From the NCBI GenBank assembly GCA_020637335.1, contig JACJWC010000011.1, positions 62,001 to 126,000 on the forward strand: a stretch of 64,000 bases of DNA, given 5' to 3'. Below the pieces are notes generated by a model. The model ran no database searches, was not told the DNA's origin, and was given only the letters and a program-made list of their open reading frames with translations. Numbering within the stretch: position 1 is the first letter of the stretch; each line of letters starts with the position of its first letter. A program made the position numbers and the translations under genes. The DNA comes from Acidobacteriota bacterium (GTDB lineage Bacteria; Acidobacteriota; Holophagae; Acanthopleuribacterales; Acanthopleuribacteraceae). Shown in pieces: positions 41,652 through 51,183 of the stretch.

Positions 41652-43319
41652 ACCCGTAATTTTACCTTCTGGATCGATGTCCATTGCCAATGCCGCCGGC
41701 TTTTTGGGTAATCCGGGCATGCGCAACATGGTGCCTGTTATCACGACAATGAATCCCGCACCCGCGGCCAGTTCGATATCGCGAACCGTGATTTGGAAAT
41801 CACGCGGTCGGCCCAGTTTGCTGGGATCATCTGAGAAGGAATACTGGGTTTTGGCAATACAGATCGGCAAATGGGCTAGGCCAAGTTCTTCGATGCGTTT
41901 CATCATGGCCACAGCGGGCGCCTGATATTGAACGCCATCGGCGCCATAAACCTGTTTGGCAAGTGCTTCAATCTTTTTGCCAATGGGTTGGTCCAGTTCG
42001 TACAGGAACTGGCAGGGTCCGGCACACGCATCGGCTGCATCCACAACATGACGGGCCAAATCCTCGCAACCCGATCCACCATGCGCCCAACCTTCACACA
42101 GGGCGATGCGCTGACCTTGCGTTTGGGCCCAACGGGTCAAAAAGGCAATTTCCTCCGCGGAATCGGTTGGGAACACGTTGATGGCGACCACGGTTGGAAC
42201 GCCGTACAAAGCGCAGTTTTCCAAATGTTTTTCCAGGTTGGGCAGACCCTGTTCCAGATAGGTCAAGCCTGGGTTCGTCAATTCGCTCAAGGCCATTCCC
42301 CCGTGGTATTTAAGGGCGCGAATGGTGGCCACAATCACAATCGCCGAAGGGCTCAAACCCGCGTTTCGGCACTTGATATCAATGAACTTCTCTGCGCCGA
42401 GATCCGCACCAAAACCAGCCTCGGTCACCACATAATCGGCCAGTGAAAGGCCCATGCGGGTCGCCAATACCGAATTGGTCCCTTGGGCAATATTGGCAAA
42501 GGGTCCCCCGTGCAAAATGGCCGGGTTGCCTTCGAGCGTCTGGACCAAATTGGGTTTGATCGCATCCTTGAGCAGCACAGCCATGCCGCCGACCGCGCCT
42601 AAGTCGCGTGCATAAACGGGTTTCTTATCGTAGGTGTCGCCAATGTAAATCGCGCCGAGCCGTTCTTTAAGGTCTTGTGGGTCGTTTGCCAGGCACAGGA
42701 TGGCCATCACTTCAGAGGCGGCCGTAATGTTAAAACCAGCTTCGCGCGGTACACCTCCCGTTTTCCCGCCTAAACCCACCACCATCTGGCGCAGGCTGCG
42801 ATCGTTCATATCCATACAGCGTTTCCACACCACGGTTCGTGGGTCCAGGTCCGGTCCACCTTGACGCCAATGCAGGTGATTATCGACCAGGGCAGCCAAC
42901 AGGTTATTGGCCTTTTCCAAAGCCGAAAAGTCCCCTGTGAAATGCAGGTTGATATCTTCCATGGGGATGACTTGGGCATGACCCCCACCCGTAGCGCCCC
43001 CTTTCATGCCAAAAACAGGACCGAGCGAAGGCTCACGCAAAACTGCACAGACTTTTTTGCCGACCCGAGCCAAACCGTCGGTCAGGCCGATCGAAACCGT
43101 GGTTTTCCCTTCACCGGGCGGAGTGGGCGAAAGCGCGGTTACGAGCACAAGCTTGGCGTTTTTAACCTTTTTCAGATCGATCAGATCCAAAGGCAATTTG
43201 GCTTTGTACTTGCCGTAACACTCGATGGATTCGGCATCGATCCCCAATTTCGCGGCGATCTGAGTGATCGGTTGGGGTTCAACTTGTTGGGCGATTTCGT
43301 AGTCGGAAAGGTGGGTCAT
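41643..43319 (-). CDS. fhs: Formate--tetrahydrofolate ligase
   Basis: 558 residues, normal length; GGAGGT precedes the ATG. Conserved segments are the nucleotide loop TPPGEGKTT, LREPSLGPVFGMKGGATGGG, the MEDINLHFTGD segment, and GTNSVLATRMGLSLADYVVTEAGFGADLG. It makes 10-formyl-THF from formate, ATP and THF, supplying one-carbon units together with FolD (encoded at 49438). Single gene with a possible -10 element (TAAAAT, minus strand, 43350-43355). Confidence 0.96.
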   Translation of the reverse strand: MTHLSDYEIAQQVEPQPITQIAAKLGIDAESIECYGKYKAKLPLDLIDLKKVKNAKLVLVTALSPTPPGEGKTTVSIGLTDGLARVGKKVCAVLREPSLGPVFGMKGGATGGGHAQVIPMEDINLHFTGDFSALEKANNLLAALVDNHLHWRQGGPDLDPRTVVWKRCMDMNDRSLRQMVVGLGGKTGGVPREAGFNITAASEVMAILCLANDPQDLKERLGAIYIGDTYDKKPVYARDLGAVGGMAVLLKDAIKPNLVQTLEGNPAILHGGPFANIAQGTNSVLATRMGLSLADYVVTEAGFGADLGAEKFIDIKCRNAGLSPSAIVIVATIRALKYHGGMALSELTNPGLTYLEQGLPNLEKHLENCALYGVPTVVAINVFPTDSAEEIAFLTRWAQTQGQRIALCEGWAHGGSGCEDLARHVVDAADACAGPCQFLYELDQPIGKKIEALAKQVYGADGVQYQAPAVAMMKRIEELGLAHLPICIAKTQYSFSDDPSKLGRPRDFQITVRDIELAAGAGFIVVITGTMLRMPGLPKKPAALAMDIDPEGKITGLF

Positions 43320-43538
43320 CGTGTACCTCCAAACCCAAAGTCCGCCCCTATTTTAGCCCAGCCAAGCCTGGTCCAATGCAAAAAAGTTGAAAAAAGGACC
43401 ATCTAATCCGTGATAGGACGGCCGGCTTTTAAAATTCAGCCATATTTCGAACGCCCAAATTTCCAAGATTCAGCTGGCCACCTGAACAAAATCTAATGAA
43501 CGTGCTTTTTTGGCCTAATTTAAGGGGTTGGAGGGGCC

Positions 43539-43557
43539 CGCCTCCGGTTTGGAGGCG
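43539..43557 (-). terminator. Weak hairpin after the OPT transporter gene
   Basis: 7-bp stem CGCCTCC / GGAGGCG (43539-43545, 43551-43557) with a 5-base loop, 9 bases after the stop of the transporter gene. No T-run follows on the minus strand, so at best a weak or Rho-assisted terminator. The rest of the 247-base gap 43320-43566 shows nothing else clear. Confidence 0.3.
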
Positions 43558-43566
43558 AGCTTTCGA

Positions 43567-45531
43567 TTAGGATGCCTTTTCTTTTGGGTCCGCTGGTTGG
43601 TGGCGCAGGGCAAAGAAGGCGATGCAGCCCAAGATGATCGCAATGGCCACAAAGGCCAGGACCCATTTTGCGGTTTCGGGTAATGCGTGACTGAAGCCTT
43701 TGATGCGTTCGCCACCATTCACGAACACGACCCAACTGGCAAGGGCGACGCCCAGCAACCCTTCGCCACCGACCAGACCTGAAGCCAGCAAAACACCGCT
43801 TTCCCGACGATGCTCTTCTACTTCTTTGGATTTCTTGCGGGTCAAATAGTGGCGCAACAAGCCACCGAGAAAGATCGGCGCCATCGTACTCAAGGGTAAA
43901 TAAACACCAACCGCAAAGGCCAGGACCGGTAAACGACAGGCAGCCGCCACCAGACCGATGCCGACCCCAATCAGGATAAGGGTCCAGGGCAGGTTCTGAT
44001 CCAAAACACCCGTGATGACCAAGTTCATCAAGGTTCCTTGTGGTGCGGGAATATCGGCCGAACCCATGCCATAACTGCGGTCGAGTAGGATCATGGTGTA
44101 ACACACAAATCCGGCACTGGTCATCACGCCCAGCAACTCCCCGATCTGTTGCAGGCGCGGGGTCGCACCCAAAATGAAACCCGTCTTCAAATCCTGGCTT
44201 GTATCACCAGCGATCGAGGCTGCAATACACACTACGGTTCCGACCATCAAGGCGGTTGCTTTACCTTGCAAATCGGTCCAGCCGAGCAGGAAAAACACGA
44301 GGCTTGTGCCCAAAAGCGTGGCGATCGTCATACCGGAGGTCGGATTGGAGGTCACGCCAACCAAACCGACGATGCGGGCAGAAACCGTGACAAAGAAGAA
44401 GGCAAAAATAGCGATCATCACACTGGCCACTGCACGTACCCACACGCTGTCGATGTAACCCAGCACATTTGGGGTCAAGGTCAACACGGCCAGGATGATA
44501 AAGACCATGATGAGCACTGTGCGAAAGGCCAGGTCCAGATCGGTTTTTTTCTGGGATTGGATGCTGCCACCAATGTGTTTAAGCCCGACTTTGAAGCTTT
44601 CAATCATGGTGGGGAAGGACTTGATCAGGGTCAGGAACCCACCCGTGGCGACAGCACCGGCGCCAATGTAACGCACGTAGCGTTCCCACAGGTCTCGAGT
44701 GGCCATATCGCGAATCAGATGTTCAGTCTCGGGATACAGTGGACTGGCCAGATCCGAGCCCCACAGGTAGATCCCTGGAATAATGACAAGTGCGGATAAC
44801 GCAGCACCTGCTACCATAACGCTGGCCACGCGAATGCCCAAAATATAGCCAACACCCAAAAGGGCTGGCGACACGCCTACCGCGACTTCAGCGCGATACC
44901 CCAGGGCAAAAGAAAACTTATCGGCAATGATCTTGAGTCCACCGGTTAACCATTTGAAGCCCGCACCAATGGCCAAACCCCAAAAGACGTTGGAAGCCTG
45001 TTTACTTCCGCCTTCTGCCGCGACCAAAACCTCGGCACACGCCATGCCTTCTGGATAAAGCAGTTGGCCGTGCTCGCGTTTGATCAGGTAACGGCGCAGT
45101 GGAATCATGATGAGGACACCCAAAAGACCACCCGCCATGGCCAAAAGCGAAATCTGCAACAAATCGGGTTTGATGCCCCACAGGAACAGGGCGGGCAGGG
45201 TGAACAAAACCCCAGAAGCGACCGAACTCGACGCGGAACCAATGGTTTGCGACATGTTGGCCTCAAGGATCGAGTGTTTCATTCCCAACTGACCCAAGGC
45301 GCGAAAGACAACCACGGTTAAAACGGCTACCGGAATACTGGTCGAAATGGTTAGGCCGGCCTTGAGTCCCAAAAAGGTGTTGGCGGCGCCGAACAAAATG
45401 CCCAGGAAGATCCCGGTTAATACGGCCTTGACCGAAAACTCTGCCAGATTTTGGCCTTGGGTGTAGGGTTCATACTCGCCTTCAGTGGCACGATAAGCCT
45501 CGGGCGGAAGCCCTTTGCGGGTTTCGCTCAT
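43567..45531 (-). CDS. OPT-family oligopeptide transporter
   Basis: 654 residues from ATG 45531 (GGGGAGG upstream; a TTG one codon earlier is in frame). About 14-16 hydrophobic segments along the length. Family segments: TGIFLGILFGAANTFLGLKAGLTISTSIP near the start (positions 38-66, containing the AANTFLGLKAGLT motif), LYPEGMACAEVLVAAEGG, and the NPTSGMTIATLLGT loop. These match the bacterial OPT/YSL type-2 transporters of peptides or metal chelates. Substrate unknown. Transport role is well supported by membrane topology and motifs. Confidence 0.92.
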   Translation of the reverse strand: MSETRKGLPPEAYRATEGEYEPYTQGQNLAEFSVKAVLTGIFLGILFGAANTFLGLKAGLTISTSIPVAVLTVVVFRALGQLGMKHSILEANMSQTIGSASSSVASGVLFTLPALFLWGIKPDLLQISLLAMAGGLLGVLIMIPLRRYLIKREHGQLLYPEGMACAEVLVAAEGGSKQASNVFWGLAIGAGFKWLTGGLKIIADKFSFALGYRAEVAVGVSPALLGVGYILGIRVASVMVAGAALSALVIIPGIYLWGSDLASPLYPETEHLIRDMATRDLWERYVRYIGAGAVATGGFLTLIKSFPTMIESFKVGLKHIGGSIQSQKKTDLDLAFRTVLIMVFIILAVLTLTPNVLGYIDSVWVRAVASVMIAIFAFFFVTVSARIVGLVGVTSNPTSGMTIATLLGTSLVFFLLGWTDLQGKATALMVGTVVCIAASIAGDTSQDLKTGFILGATPRLQQIGELLGVMTSAGFVCYTMILLDRSYGMGSADIPAPQGTLMNLVITGVLDQNLPWTLILIGVGIGLVAAACRLPVLAFAVGVYLPLSTMAPIFLGGLLRHYLTRKKSKEVEEHRRESGVLLASGLVGGEGLLGVALASWVVFVNGGERIKGFSHALPETAKWVLAFVAIAIILGCIAFFALRHQPADPKEKAS

Positions 45532-45598
45532 CAAATTCCTCCCCCTGTATTTGGCGGAACCTTAGCACAAAGCCTGGCTGACGCTCAATTGAAGTGCA

Positions 45599-46336
45599 TT
45601 ATTGACCGAACATCTTGGGCATTTCAGTCGGTTCCTCGGTGATTTTGCTGGTGGCGCCCTCCATACCGAAGGCCATGAGTTGCGCGGAATGTTGACTCTT
45701 AGACCCATTCACCTTTGAGGTCCCCTCCGTTTTAACGGTCCCAAACGGCACTTTTTCGGATACCCACTGAGTTGCATCCGACTCAATTTCCATCTCCTTG
45801 AACAGGATTTTACTTTTGGAAAAGCCGTGCCCTTTCCACTTGTCACAATCAAACGTTCCGCCCGCTACGGTTACCGATTCATGGCCGAGATCTTCAAAAT
45901 CGTATTTGAGTTCCACGCCAAAAGCAGCCATCAGGCCTTGGGCCATCGCTCCCGCACCGGTGATACGCATGGGTTTGTTTTTCCCGGTCTGAATGATGAT
46001 GTCTTTGCCAAAGGCACTGAGGTTCTTGAGCACGTTGCCAGGATCCGTTTTAAATGCGGATTCGGCAATTAGGGCTTTCATAATCGTGGGATCGCCCTTT
46101 GGTTTGCGTTTGCCCTTTTTGAGTTCAAACGTTTGGGTTTCCATTTCCAGCCAATAGTGGTTTTCACCATCGCGTTCCTCCTTGCCGACCATGGATGAAC
46201 GCACCACATTCAACGTTTGACGCCCATTGGCATCGGTCATCGTTTCTTCGCGTTCCTGCCAGGACCCAACAGGCGTGGCTTTAAGCAGATCAAATTGGGG
46301 TGAATCGCCTAAGACAAAGAGCAAAAAGAAAAGCAT
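45599..46336 (-). CDS. Exported protein of unknown function (245 aa)
   Basis: 245 residues with a short hydrophobic start (MLFFLLFVLGDSPQ) that could be a signal peptide. The rest is beta-rich and polar (YWLEMETQTFELKKGKRKP, ESVTVAGGTFDCDKWKGHG), ending in an acidic tail with EMPKMFGQ. The VTVAGGTFDC-type strand is reminiscent of lipocalin-like or DUF-type periplasmic proteins that track lipid or hydrophobic cargo, but I assign no family. Same strand as the OPT gene, 67 bases upstream of it. Confidence 0.65.
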   Translation of the reverse strand: MLFFLLFVLGDSPQFDLLKATPVGSWQEREETMTDANGRQTLNVVRSSMVGKEERDGENHYWLEMETQTFELKKGKRKPKGDPTIMKALIAESAFKTDPGNVLKNLSAFGKDIIIQTGKNKPMRITGAGAMAQGLMAAFGVELKYDFEDLGHESVTVAGGTFDCDKWKGHGFSKSKILFKEMEIESDATQWVSEKVPFGTVKTEGTSKVNGSKSQHSAQLMAFGMEGATSKITEEPTEMPKMFGQ

Positions 46337-46443
46337 AACTACCTCCTAAAAAGTGGGGTGAATATAGAAAAGTATTGGCCGCCAGCGCCCCATTTGTCAA
46401 AAAACCTGAATCGAAAAGCCAATTTCACGGATAATAAGAAACC

Positions 46444-48480
46444 ATGCTCTTCGTCCTTCTTTTTTGGTTTTTACAAGCGGAACCAGCGCCTTCTGATCTG
46501 CAACTTGCAGCTCCGGTATTACAGATGCTCAGGGACCAATTAGGCACGCTGGGTCTCGATGCGGCCGCCCAAGAATCTCTGAACTTGACTCTGGACAAGG
46601 CCGAATTGGCCCTGCAACAGGCGACTTTATTAAATTCGGAGGAACCGGACTCCTTCCCCATCGAGAAGGTGGAAGCCCAGCGCCAAGCGCTGCAAGCGCA
46701 GGTCCAATTCACGTTTCAGGCCTGGGACGAAGCGGTATCAGAACTGCAGCAGGCCGAATCGCAATTGCAAACTTTGAAGCGCCAAAAAGAGCGGTTAGAC
46801 AGCCAGATGAGGCGCTTATCGGATCAGATTAATGAATGGGTCCGCCAAAAAAATGAGCAGGCCGCAGGCCGCAACCCGCAAGATTCCTTTTATTTGGAGG
46901 TCAATTTATTCCAGGCGGAAAGCCAACACCTGTTGCGGCGCATCGAACGCAATCAGTTGGCCACCCGGATGGAGGCCCAAGCCCAATGGCTAAGCTGGCT
47001 GAAGGAAAAAGCTGCGTTTATGAAACCGCGAAAGGTATTTACGGCGGCTGAACGCGACCAAATTATGACCCGGCTGAATCAACAAATAGATCAAGCCAAA
47101 AAGCACCTTCAGGAGGCTCGCGACAGCTTAGATCGCTGGGGCGTGAGTCAGCTCAAAAAACCTGCCGAAACGCGCGCCGATATTGAAACGGAGCGGCCTT
47201 TACGTCAAACCGCGGTCAACCAGGCCGCAGCAGAAGTTCAGAGGCTCAATGATCGGATGCAAATTTGGCAAAACCGCTATGTTTTGGCGCAAGAAGGCCC
47301 GAGTCCGGAAACCATTCGCAATTGGGCGATCGGGGAAAAGCAAGACGAGTTGACCCGCGAGGCGCAAGCGCTGCGTGATCGCATCCACACCTTACGCCAG
47401 CAATTGGCTGACCGCCGTTCCCAGAACCTGGATGGATCCCAGCCCGACAGCCTATTGACACTGTTGGAACGCAACATTGGCCTATTAGAGGACGAGCTCA
47501 GCCAAATCGATCGCCACCAGTTCCTGGCCGCCCAATGGGCCGATGAAGCTCAAGAGCAACTGGCCCATATGCCTTTTCGCGACCAATTTCAGCGGGTTAA
47601 GGATGCATTAACCAACATTTGGCATTTTGAAATCGCCACCGTGGAAGACAAGACCATCACGATTAAAACCCTGGTTTTGGGTTTGGTCATTCTGATTTTG
47701 GGCATATGGAGCTCCAAACGCCTGAGCCAATTGCTCGGCAAATATCTGTTGAAACGGTTTGCCTTAAATCAGAGTGCAACGGCTGCCATTCAGACCATTG
47801 CGTTCTACATCATGGTCCTGACTTTTACTCTTTTGGCGCTGCAACTGGTGAACATTCCCTTGACTATTTTTACCGTTTTGGGTGGTGCCATCGCAATCGG
47901 CGTTGGGTTTGGTAGCCAGAACATCATGAATAACTTCATCAGCGGTTTGATTTTGTTGGCAGAACGGCCCATTCGCATTGGTGATTTGATTCAGATCGGC
48001 GACCTGTTTGGGCATGTCATGGCGATCGGTGCCAGGTCCACCCGGATTCGCAGTTCCAATGGCATCGATATCATCGTACCCAACAGCACCTTTTTGGAAC
48101 AAAACGTAGTGAATTGGACGCTTTCCGATAATCGTTACCGCGCCAAAATCAGTGTTGGGGTGGCCTACGGCAGCGACACAAAGAAATTAGCCTCGCTGCT
48201 GCGTCAAGCCGCGGATGAGCACCCCAAGATCCAGAAGGAACCTGCACCCATCGTCCTGTTCACCGATTTTGGCGACAATGCGCTAGTCTTTGACCTGCAC
48301 TGCTGGATCATCATGCAGCGCATGATGGACCGTTGGACCGCAGAGAGTGATTTGCGCTTCCGAATCGATGAGTTGTGTCGGGAAAACGACATTGTGATCG
48401 CTTTCCCGCAACGCGATGTTCATTTGGACACTTTGAAACCGCTGGAAATCAAGCTGGTGAACGAACAACTCAAGGATTGA
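46444..48480 (+). CDS. MscS-family mechanosensitive channel with long coiled-coil periplasmic region
   Basis: 678 residues. A signal peptide (MLFVLLFWFLQAEPA) leads a ~370-residue Gln/Glu/Arg-rich, coiled-coil periplasmic domain, as in MscK/YbdG-like large channels. Membrane spans follow from about residue 405, ending in the MscS pore helix (GGAIAIGVGFGSQNIMNNFISGLILL) and the beta domain (GDLIQIGDLFGHVMAIGARSTRIRS). The C-terminus is the cytoplasmic vestibule. Protects against hypo-osmotic shock. Its end overlaps the convergent YHS gene by 11 bases. Confidence 0.92.
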   Translation: MLFVLLFWFLQAEPAPSDLQLAAPVLQMLRDQLGTLGLDAAAQESLNLTLDKAELALQQATLLNSEEPDSFPIEKVEAQRQALQAQVQFTFQAWDEAVSELQQAESQLQTLKRQKERLDSQMRRLSDQINEWVRQKNEQAAGRNPQDSFYLEVNLFQAESQHLLRRIERNQLATRMEAQAQWLSWLKEKAAFMKPRKVFTAAERDQIMTRLNQQIDQAKKHLQEARDSLDRWGVSQLKKPAETRADIETERPLRQTAVNQAAAEVQRLNDRMQIWQNRYVLAQEGPSPETIRNWAIGEKQDELTREAQALRDRIHTLRQQLADRRSQNLDGSQPDSLLTLLERNIGLLEDELSQIDRHQFLAAQWADEAQEQLAHMPFRDQFQRVKDALTNIWHFEIATVEDKTITIKTLVLGLVILILGIWSSKRLSQLLGKYLLKRFALNQSATAAIQTIAFYIMVLTFTLLALQLVNIPLTIFTVLGGAIAIGVGFGSQNIMNNFISGLILLAERPIRIGDLIQIGDLFGHVMAIGARSTRIRSSNGIDIIVPNSTFLEQNVVNWTLSDNRYRAKISVGVAYGSDTKKLASLLRQAADEHPKIQKEPAPIVLFTDFGDNALVFDLHCWIIMQRMMDRWTAESDLRFRIDELCRENDIVIAFPQRDVHLDTLKPLEIKLVNEQLKD

Positions 48481-48916
48481 TTTTGGCCCAAGCACCGTTG
48501 GCTTTTTGGATCAGCTCATTTTCCGGTGTCTTTGCCAACATCTCGTTCCATTTCTTTAAGGTATCGCCCCACAAACCGTTGTAGAAGAGGTAGAGTTTGC
48601 CATCGACCACCTTAAATTTTTTGGGATCGATTTCCACTTTGTCGCCTTCCAGCATGGCGTAGGCACACCAGCCGCCATATTGTGGTTCAAAGTGTTCGGG
48701 CTCGGCTTTGAATCGATCCAGATTCTGCTGCGAAGAAAACCAATAGGTTAGACCCGCATGGTCAAAACTCAAATCCTTCTGGCCCTTCAAAGCCTGACCA
48801 TCAAAGTAGGCGACCGGATCGTAGCCTTGCAGCGCCAGTCCCTTTTTTTGATTGTAGTTGTCATGGTTGGCAGGTTTTGCATCCTGAACGAATAGAAAGA
48901 ATAAACTAAGCAACAT
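48470..48916 (-). CDS. Exported YHS-domain protein
   Basis: 148 residues from ATG 48916, preceded by GGAGG; an upstream in-frame extension lacks a ribosome site. A signal peptide covers the first ~16 residues (MLLSLFFLFVQDAKP). The YHS domain follows: GYDPVAYFDGQALKG, FDHAGLTYWFSSQQNLDRF, EPQYGGWCAYAM. YHS domains bind metals or small ligands and are common in exported copper- or redox-related proteins. It is translated with the DoxX gene (11-base overlap), forming a two-gene module. Confidence 0.85.
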   Translation of the reverse strand: MLLSLFFLFVQDAKPANHDNYNQKKGLALQGYDPVAYFDGQALKGQKDLSFDHAGLTYWFSSQQNLDRFKAEPEHFEPQYGGWCAYAMLEGDKVEIDPKKFKVVDGKLYLFYNGLWGDTLKKWNEMLAKTPENELIQKANGAWAKINP

Positions 48917-49322
48917 GGCGAACCTCCGAACGACCGAGTCCTTTTGGCAATAGATGGCGCGGGAATCGCAACCACAATACAACTAAACTACACAACAACA
49001 CGGTACAGGCCAAACCAAACAACAGACCGCCATCGCCTTGAATTTCGATGCCCAACACAGTGAGATGACTGCCAATGGCGCCAAGCATGGTCAAACTGGC
49101 CAAACCGGCTCCGATCCAAGCTCGTTTTGGCATAAACAACAATAGGGCCGCAACCGCTTCAATGACCCCAGAACCCAAACGACCAAGAGGTTCGGCCCCC
49201 AAGGTTGAAAAAATATAGACGGATTCAGGTGCTGCACTGAACTTGAAATAAAGGGTTTGGATCAATATGGCGGCTGCCGCAATTTGAGCAATCCAACTGA
49301 GTATTTTTTGGTTTTTGGTCAC
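48906..49322 (-). CDS. DoxX-family membrane protein
   Basis: 138 residues from GTG 49322 (GAGGAGG upstream). Four membrane spans, with DoxX features: AAAAILIQTLYFKFSAAPES early, then GAEPLGRLGSGVIEAVAALLLFMPKRAWIGAGLASLTMLGA. DoxX proteins are linked to redox balance and terminal oxidases in several bacteria. Overlap with the YHS gene and shared strand suggest joint expression; divergent from folD. Confidence 0.82.
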   Translation of the reverse strand: MTKNQKILSWIAQIAAAAILIQTLYFKFSAAPESVYIFSTLGAEPLGRLGSGVIEAVAALLLFMPKRAWIGAGLASLTMLGAIGSHLTVLGIEIQGDGGLLFGLACTVLLCSLVVLWLRFPRHLLPKGLGRSEVRHVA

Positions 49323-49382
49323 ACGAACCTCCTCGATTCTTCACCCAAGCAGGAACAGTCTGCTTGACCAAATTCTTCCCCG

Positions 49383-49410
49383 TTGGGGCAAAAGTTTTGC
49401 ATGGTATGAT
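49383..49410 (+). promoter_or_regulatory. Candidate folD promoter
   Basis: TTGGGG (49383-49388), 16-base spacer and TATGAT (49405-49410) preceded by TGG (extended -10), 28 bases before the folD ATG. Confidence 0.4.
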
Positions 49411-49437
49411 TTGGAGCTTTTGAGGGAGGGTCCCATT

Positions 49438-50355
49438 ATGGCTGAAATATGGAACACACAACCCACCGTGGACCGCCTGCTCAGCGAAGCGAAAAGCGGT
49501 GCTGAGCGCCTGGTCCAAGCGGGGCTTATACCCAAGTTAACCGTGGTTCGGGTCGGAAATCATCCCGCCAGTCGGGTTTATGTTCAGAAAAAAGTACAAA
49601 TGTGTCAGGACCTAGGCTTTGGTTCAGACCACCTTCAATTTGAAGAGAGCATCAGTGAATCCGAACTTTTGGCGACCATCATCGGTTTGAACAACGACAA
49701 AACTGTTCACGGCATCCTGGTGCAATTACCCCTGCCCGATCACGTGAATGCCGAAAAGATTCTGAATGCGATTGACCCTGATAAAGATGTGGATGGTTTC
49801 CACCCTGTCAATGTCGGTCGGCTCTCCATTGGCCAGGATGGCTTGTTTCCCTGCACACCGATGGGGGTAATGGAATTGATCCGCGATGCGGAACCCCAAT
49901 TGTCCGGCAAACACGCCGTGATTGTGGGACGTTCGAACATTGTGGGCAAACCCATGGCCCAGTTGTTATTGCAGGCTAATTGCACCGTTTCCATTTTGCA
50001 TAGCCGCACCCAGAACCCACAGCAGTTGGCCCGACAGGCCGACATTGTGGTCGCCGCAGTGGGTCGGCCCGGTCTGATCGATGCGGACTGGCTCAAACCG
50101 GGCGCTTTGGTGGCCGACGTGGGCATCAATGAACTGACTGACGCAGATCAAGTCGCCCGTTTTACGGCGCCGGACTCCAAGAAACGTTCCGCCTTTGAGC
50201 GCAATGGGCGCGTGCTTTACGGAGATGTGAACTTTGATTCCGCCATGCAAGTCGCCGGTAAAGTAACACCTGTACCCGGTGGGGTAGGTCCTTTAACAAT
50301 TGCCCATTTGATGGTGAACTGTATTCGCGCTGCGGAACGGAGTCGCCATGAATAA
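49438..50355 (+). CDS. folD: Bifunctional methylene-THF dehydrogenase / methenyl-THF cyclohydrolase FolD
   Basis: 305 residues from ATG 49438 (GGGAGGG upstream); the frame is open further upstream but the family N-terminus starts here. Catalytic Tyr-x-x-x-Lys in RVYVQKKVQMC, then GILVQLPLP, DVDGFHPVNVGRL, CTPMGVMELI, the nucleotide site IVGRSNIVGKPMA and the closing TPVPGGVGPLTIA. Interconverts methylene-THF and 10-formyl-THF. Overlaps mce by 8 bases. Confidence 0.96.
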   Translation: MAEIWNTQPTVDRLLSEAKSGAERLVQAGLIPKLTVVRVGNHPASRVYVQKKVQMCQDLGFGSDHLQFEESISESELLATIIGLNNDKTVHGILVQLPLPDHVNAEKILNAIDPDKDVDGFHPVNVGRLSIGQDGLFPCTPMGVMELIRDAEPQLSGKHAVIVGRSNIVGKPMAQLLLQANCTVSILHSRTQNPQQLARQADIVVAAVGRPGLIDADWLKPGALVADVGINELTDADQVARFTAPDSKKRSAFERNGRVLYGDVNFDSAMQVAGKVTPVPGGVGPLTIAHLMVNCIRAAERSRHE

Positions 50356-50746
50356 AATCGATCATTTAGGCATCGCCGTAGCGGATTTGACCGCAGCCAG
50401 CCAACGCTATCAGGAACTCGGGTTCGCCTTTCACGGCAGCGAACGGGTCGATGAACAGGGTGTCACCGTTGCTTTTTTTGAATGTGGCGAATCGCACATT
50501 GAATTGCTGGAACCAACCCACGACCAATCGCCGATTGCCAAGTTCCTGGCCAAACGCGGGCCGGGCATTCACCATTTGTGCGTCGAAGTGGATGATATTG
50601 AGGCCGCCCTGGCTGACTATAAGTCCAAAGGCATCCAATTAATTAATCCGGAACCCGTGATCGGGGCAGGTGGGTGCCGGGTCGCTTTTGTTCATCCGCG
50701 CGCGACTGAAGGGGTTTTACTCGAATTGAAGGAGAAAATGAAATGA
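50348..50746 (+). CDS. mce: Methylmalonyl-CoA epimerase
   Basis: 132 residues, a VOC-fold protein. Metal-site segments: NKIDHLGIAVADL (His), VAFFECGESHIELLEP (Glu), GIHHLCVEVDDIE (His) and TEGVLLELKE (Glu). It epimerises (S)- to (R)-methylmalonyl-CoA in propionate catabolism. GGAG precedes the start inside folD. The mutase and propionyl-CoA carboxylase are not in the window. Confidence 0.93.
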   Translation: MNKIDHLGIAVADLTAASQRYQELGFAFHGSERVDEQGVTVAFFECGESHIELLEPTHDQSPIAKFLAKRGPGIHHLCVEVDDIEAALADYKSKGIQLINPEPVIGAGGCRVAFVHPRATEGVLLELKEKMK

Positions 50747-51183
50747 AATATGGGGCATCGATCCTCGCCTTGATCCTGTGCAGCAGTTGTTTCCTGAGAA
50801 AAACCCAAATTGACCAGCCCGAAGGCACCTTATTGCTCAAGTTCACGCATTCCATTCGCTATGTGTTGGACTTGGAAATCGATGGAAAACCTGTTCCCAT
50901 CGACTATACCGGCGGCAATCGCTTTTTGCTGGTGGAAGGTTTGAAACCAGGTTCCCATCATTTTAATCTGCACAGTATCACCTATGTGTTTGGGCCAGAA
51001 TTCGAAAGGTTTGAACTCAAATCCGGCGAAAAAGTTACTTTTACGGTGCAATCGCGCAAGTACCGAACTGCATTGCCCAAACGAAAAGAGCAGGTCTCCA
51101 TTCGCGCCTATCGCAAACAATTGGCAAAAACCGAACGCAAAGATCCGCCATCTGCAGGGTCTGTTCGCGCCAGATTCCTCTAA
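50743..51183 (+). CDS. Putative lipoprotein of unknown function
   Basis: 146 residues. The start is hydrophobic and ends in Cys (MKYGASILALILCSSCFLRK); CSSC is an imperfect lipobox, so lipidation is plausible but not certain. The rest is a small beta domain (LLLKFTHSIRYVLDLEIDGK, VEGLKPGSHHFNLHSITYVFG) with a very basic tail. Could be a PEGA-like carbohydrate or ligand domain. Translationally coupled to mce by ATGA and overlaps the convergent PilZ gene by 4 bases. Confidence 0.65.
   Translation: MKYGASILALILCSSCFLRKTQIDQPEGTLLLKFTHSIRYVLDLEIDGKPVPIDYTGGNRFLLVEGLKPGSHHFNLHSITYVFGPEFERFELKSGEKVTFTVQSRKYRTALPKRKEQVSIRAYRKQLAKTERKDPPSAGSVRARFL

Noticed and set aside
49315..49437. 41-codon N-terminal extension of FolD
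   Set aside because: The conserved FolD N-terminus begins at 49438 with a strong ribosome site and candidate promoter inside the would-be extension.
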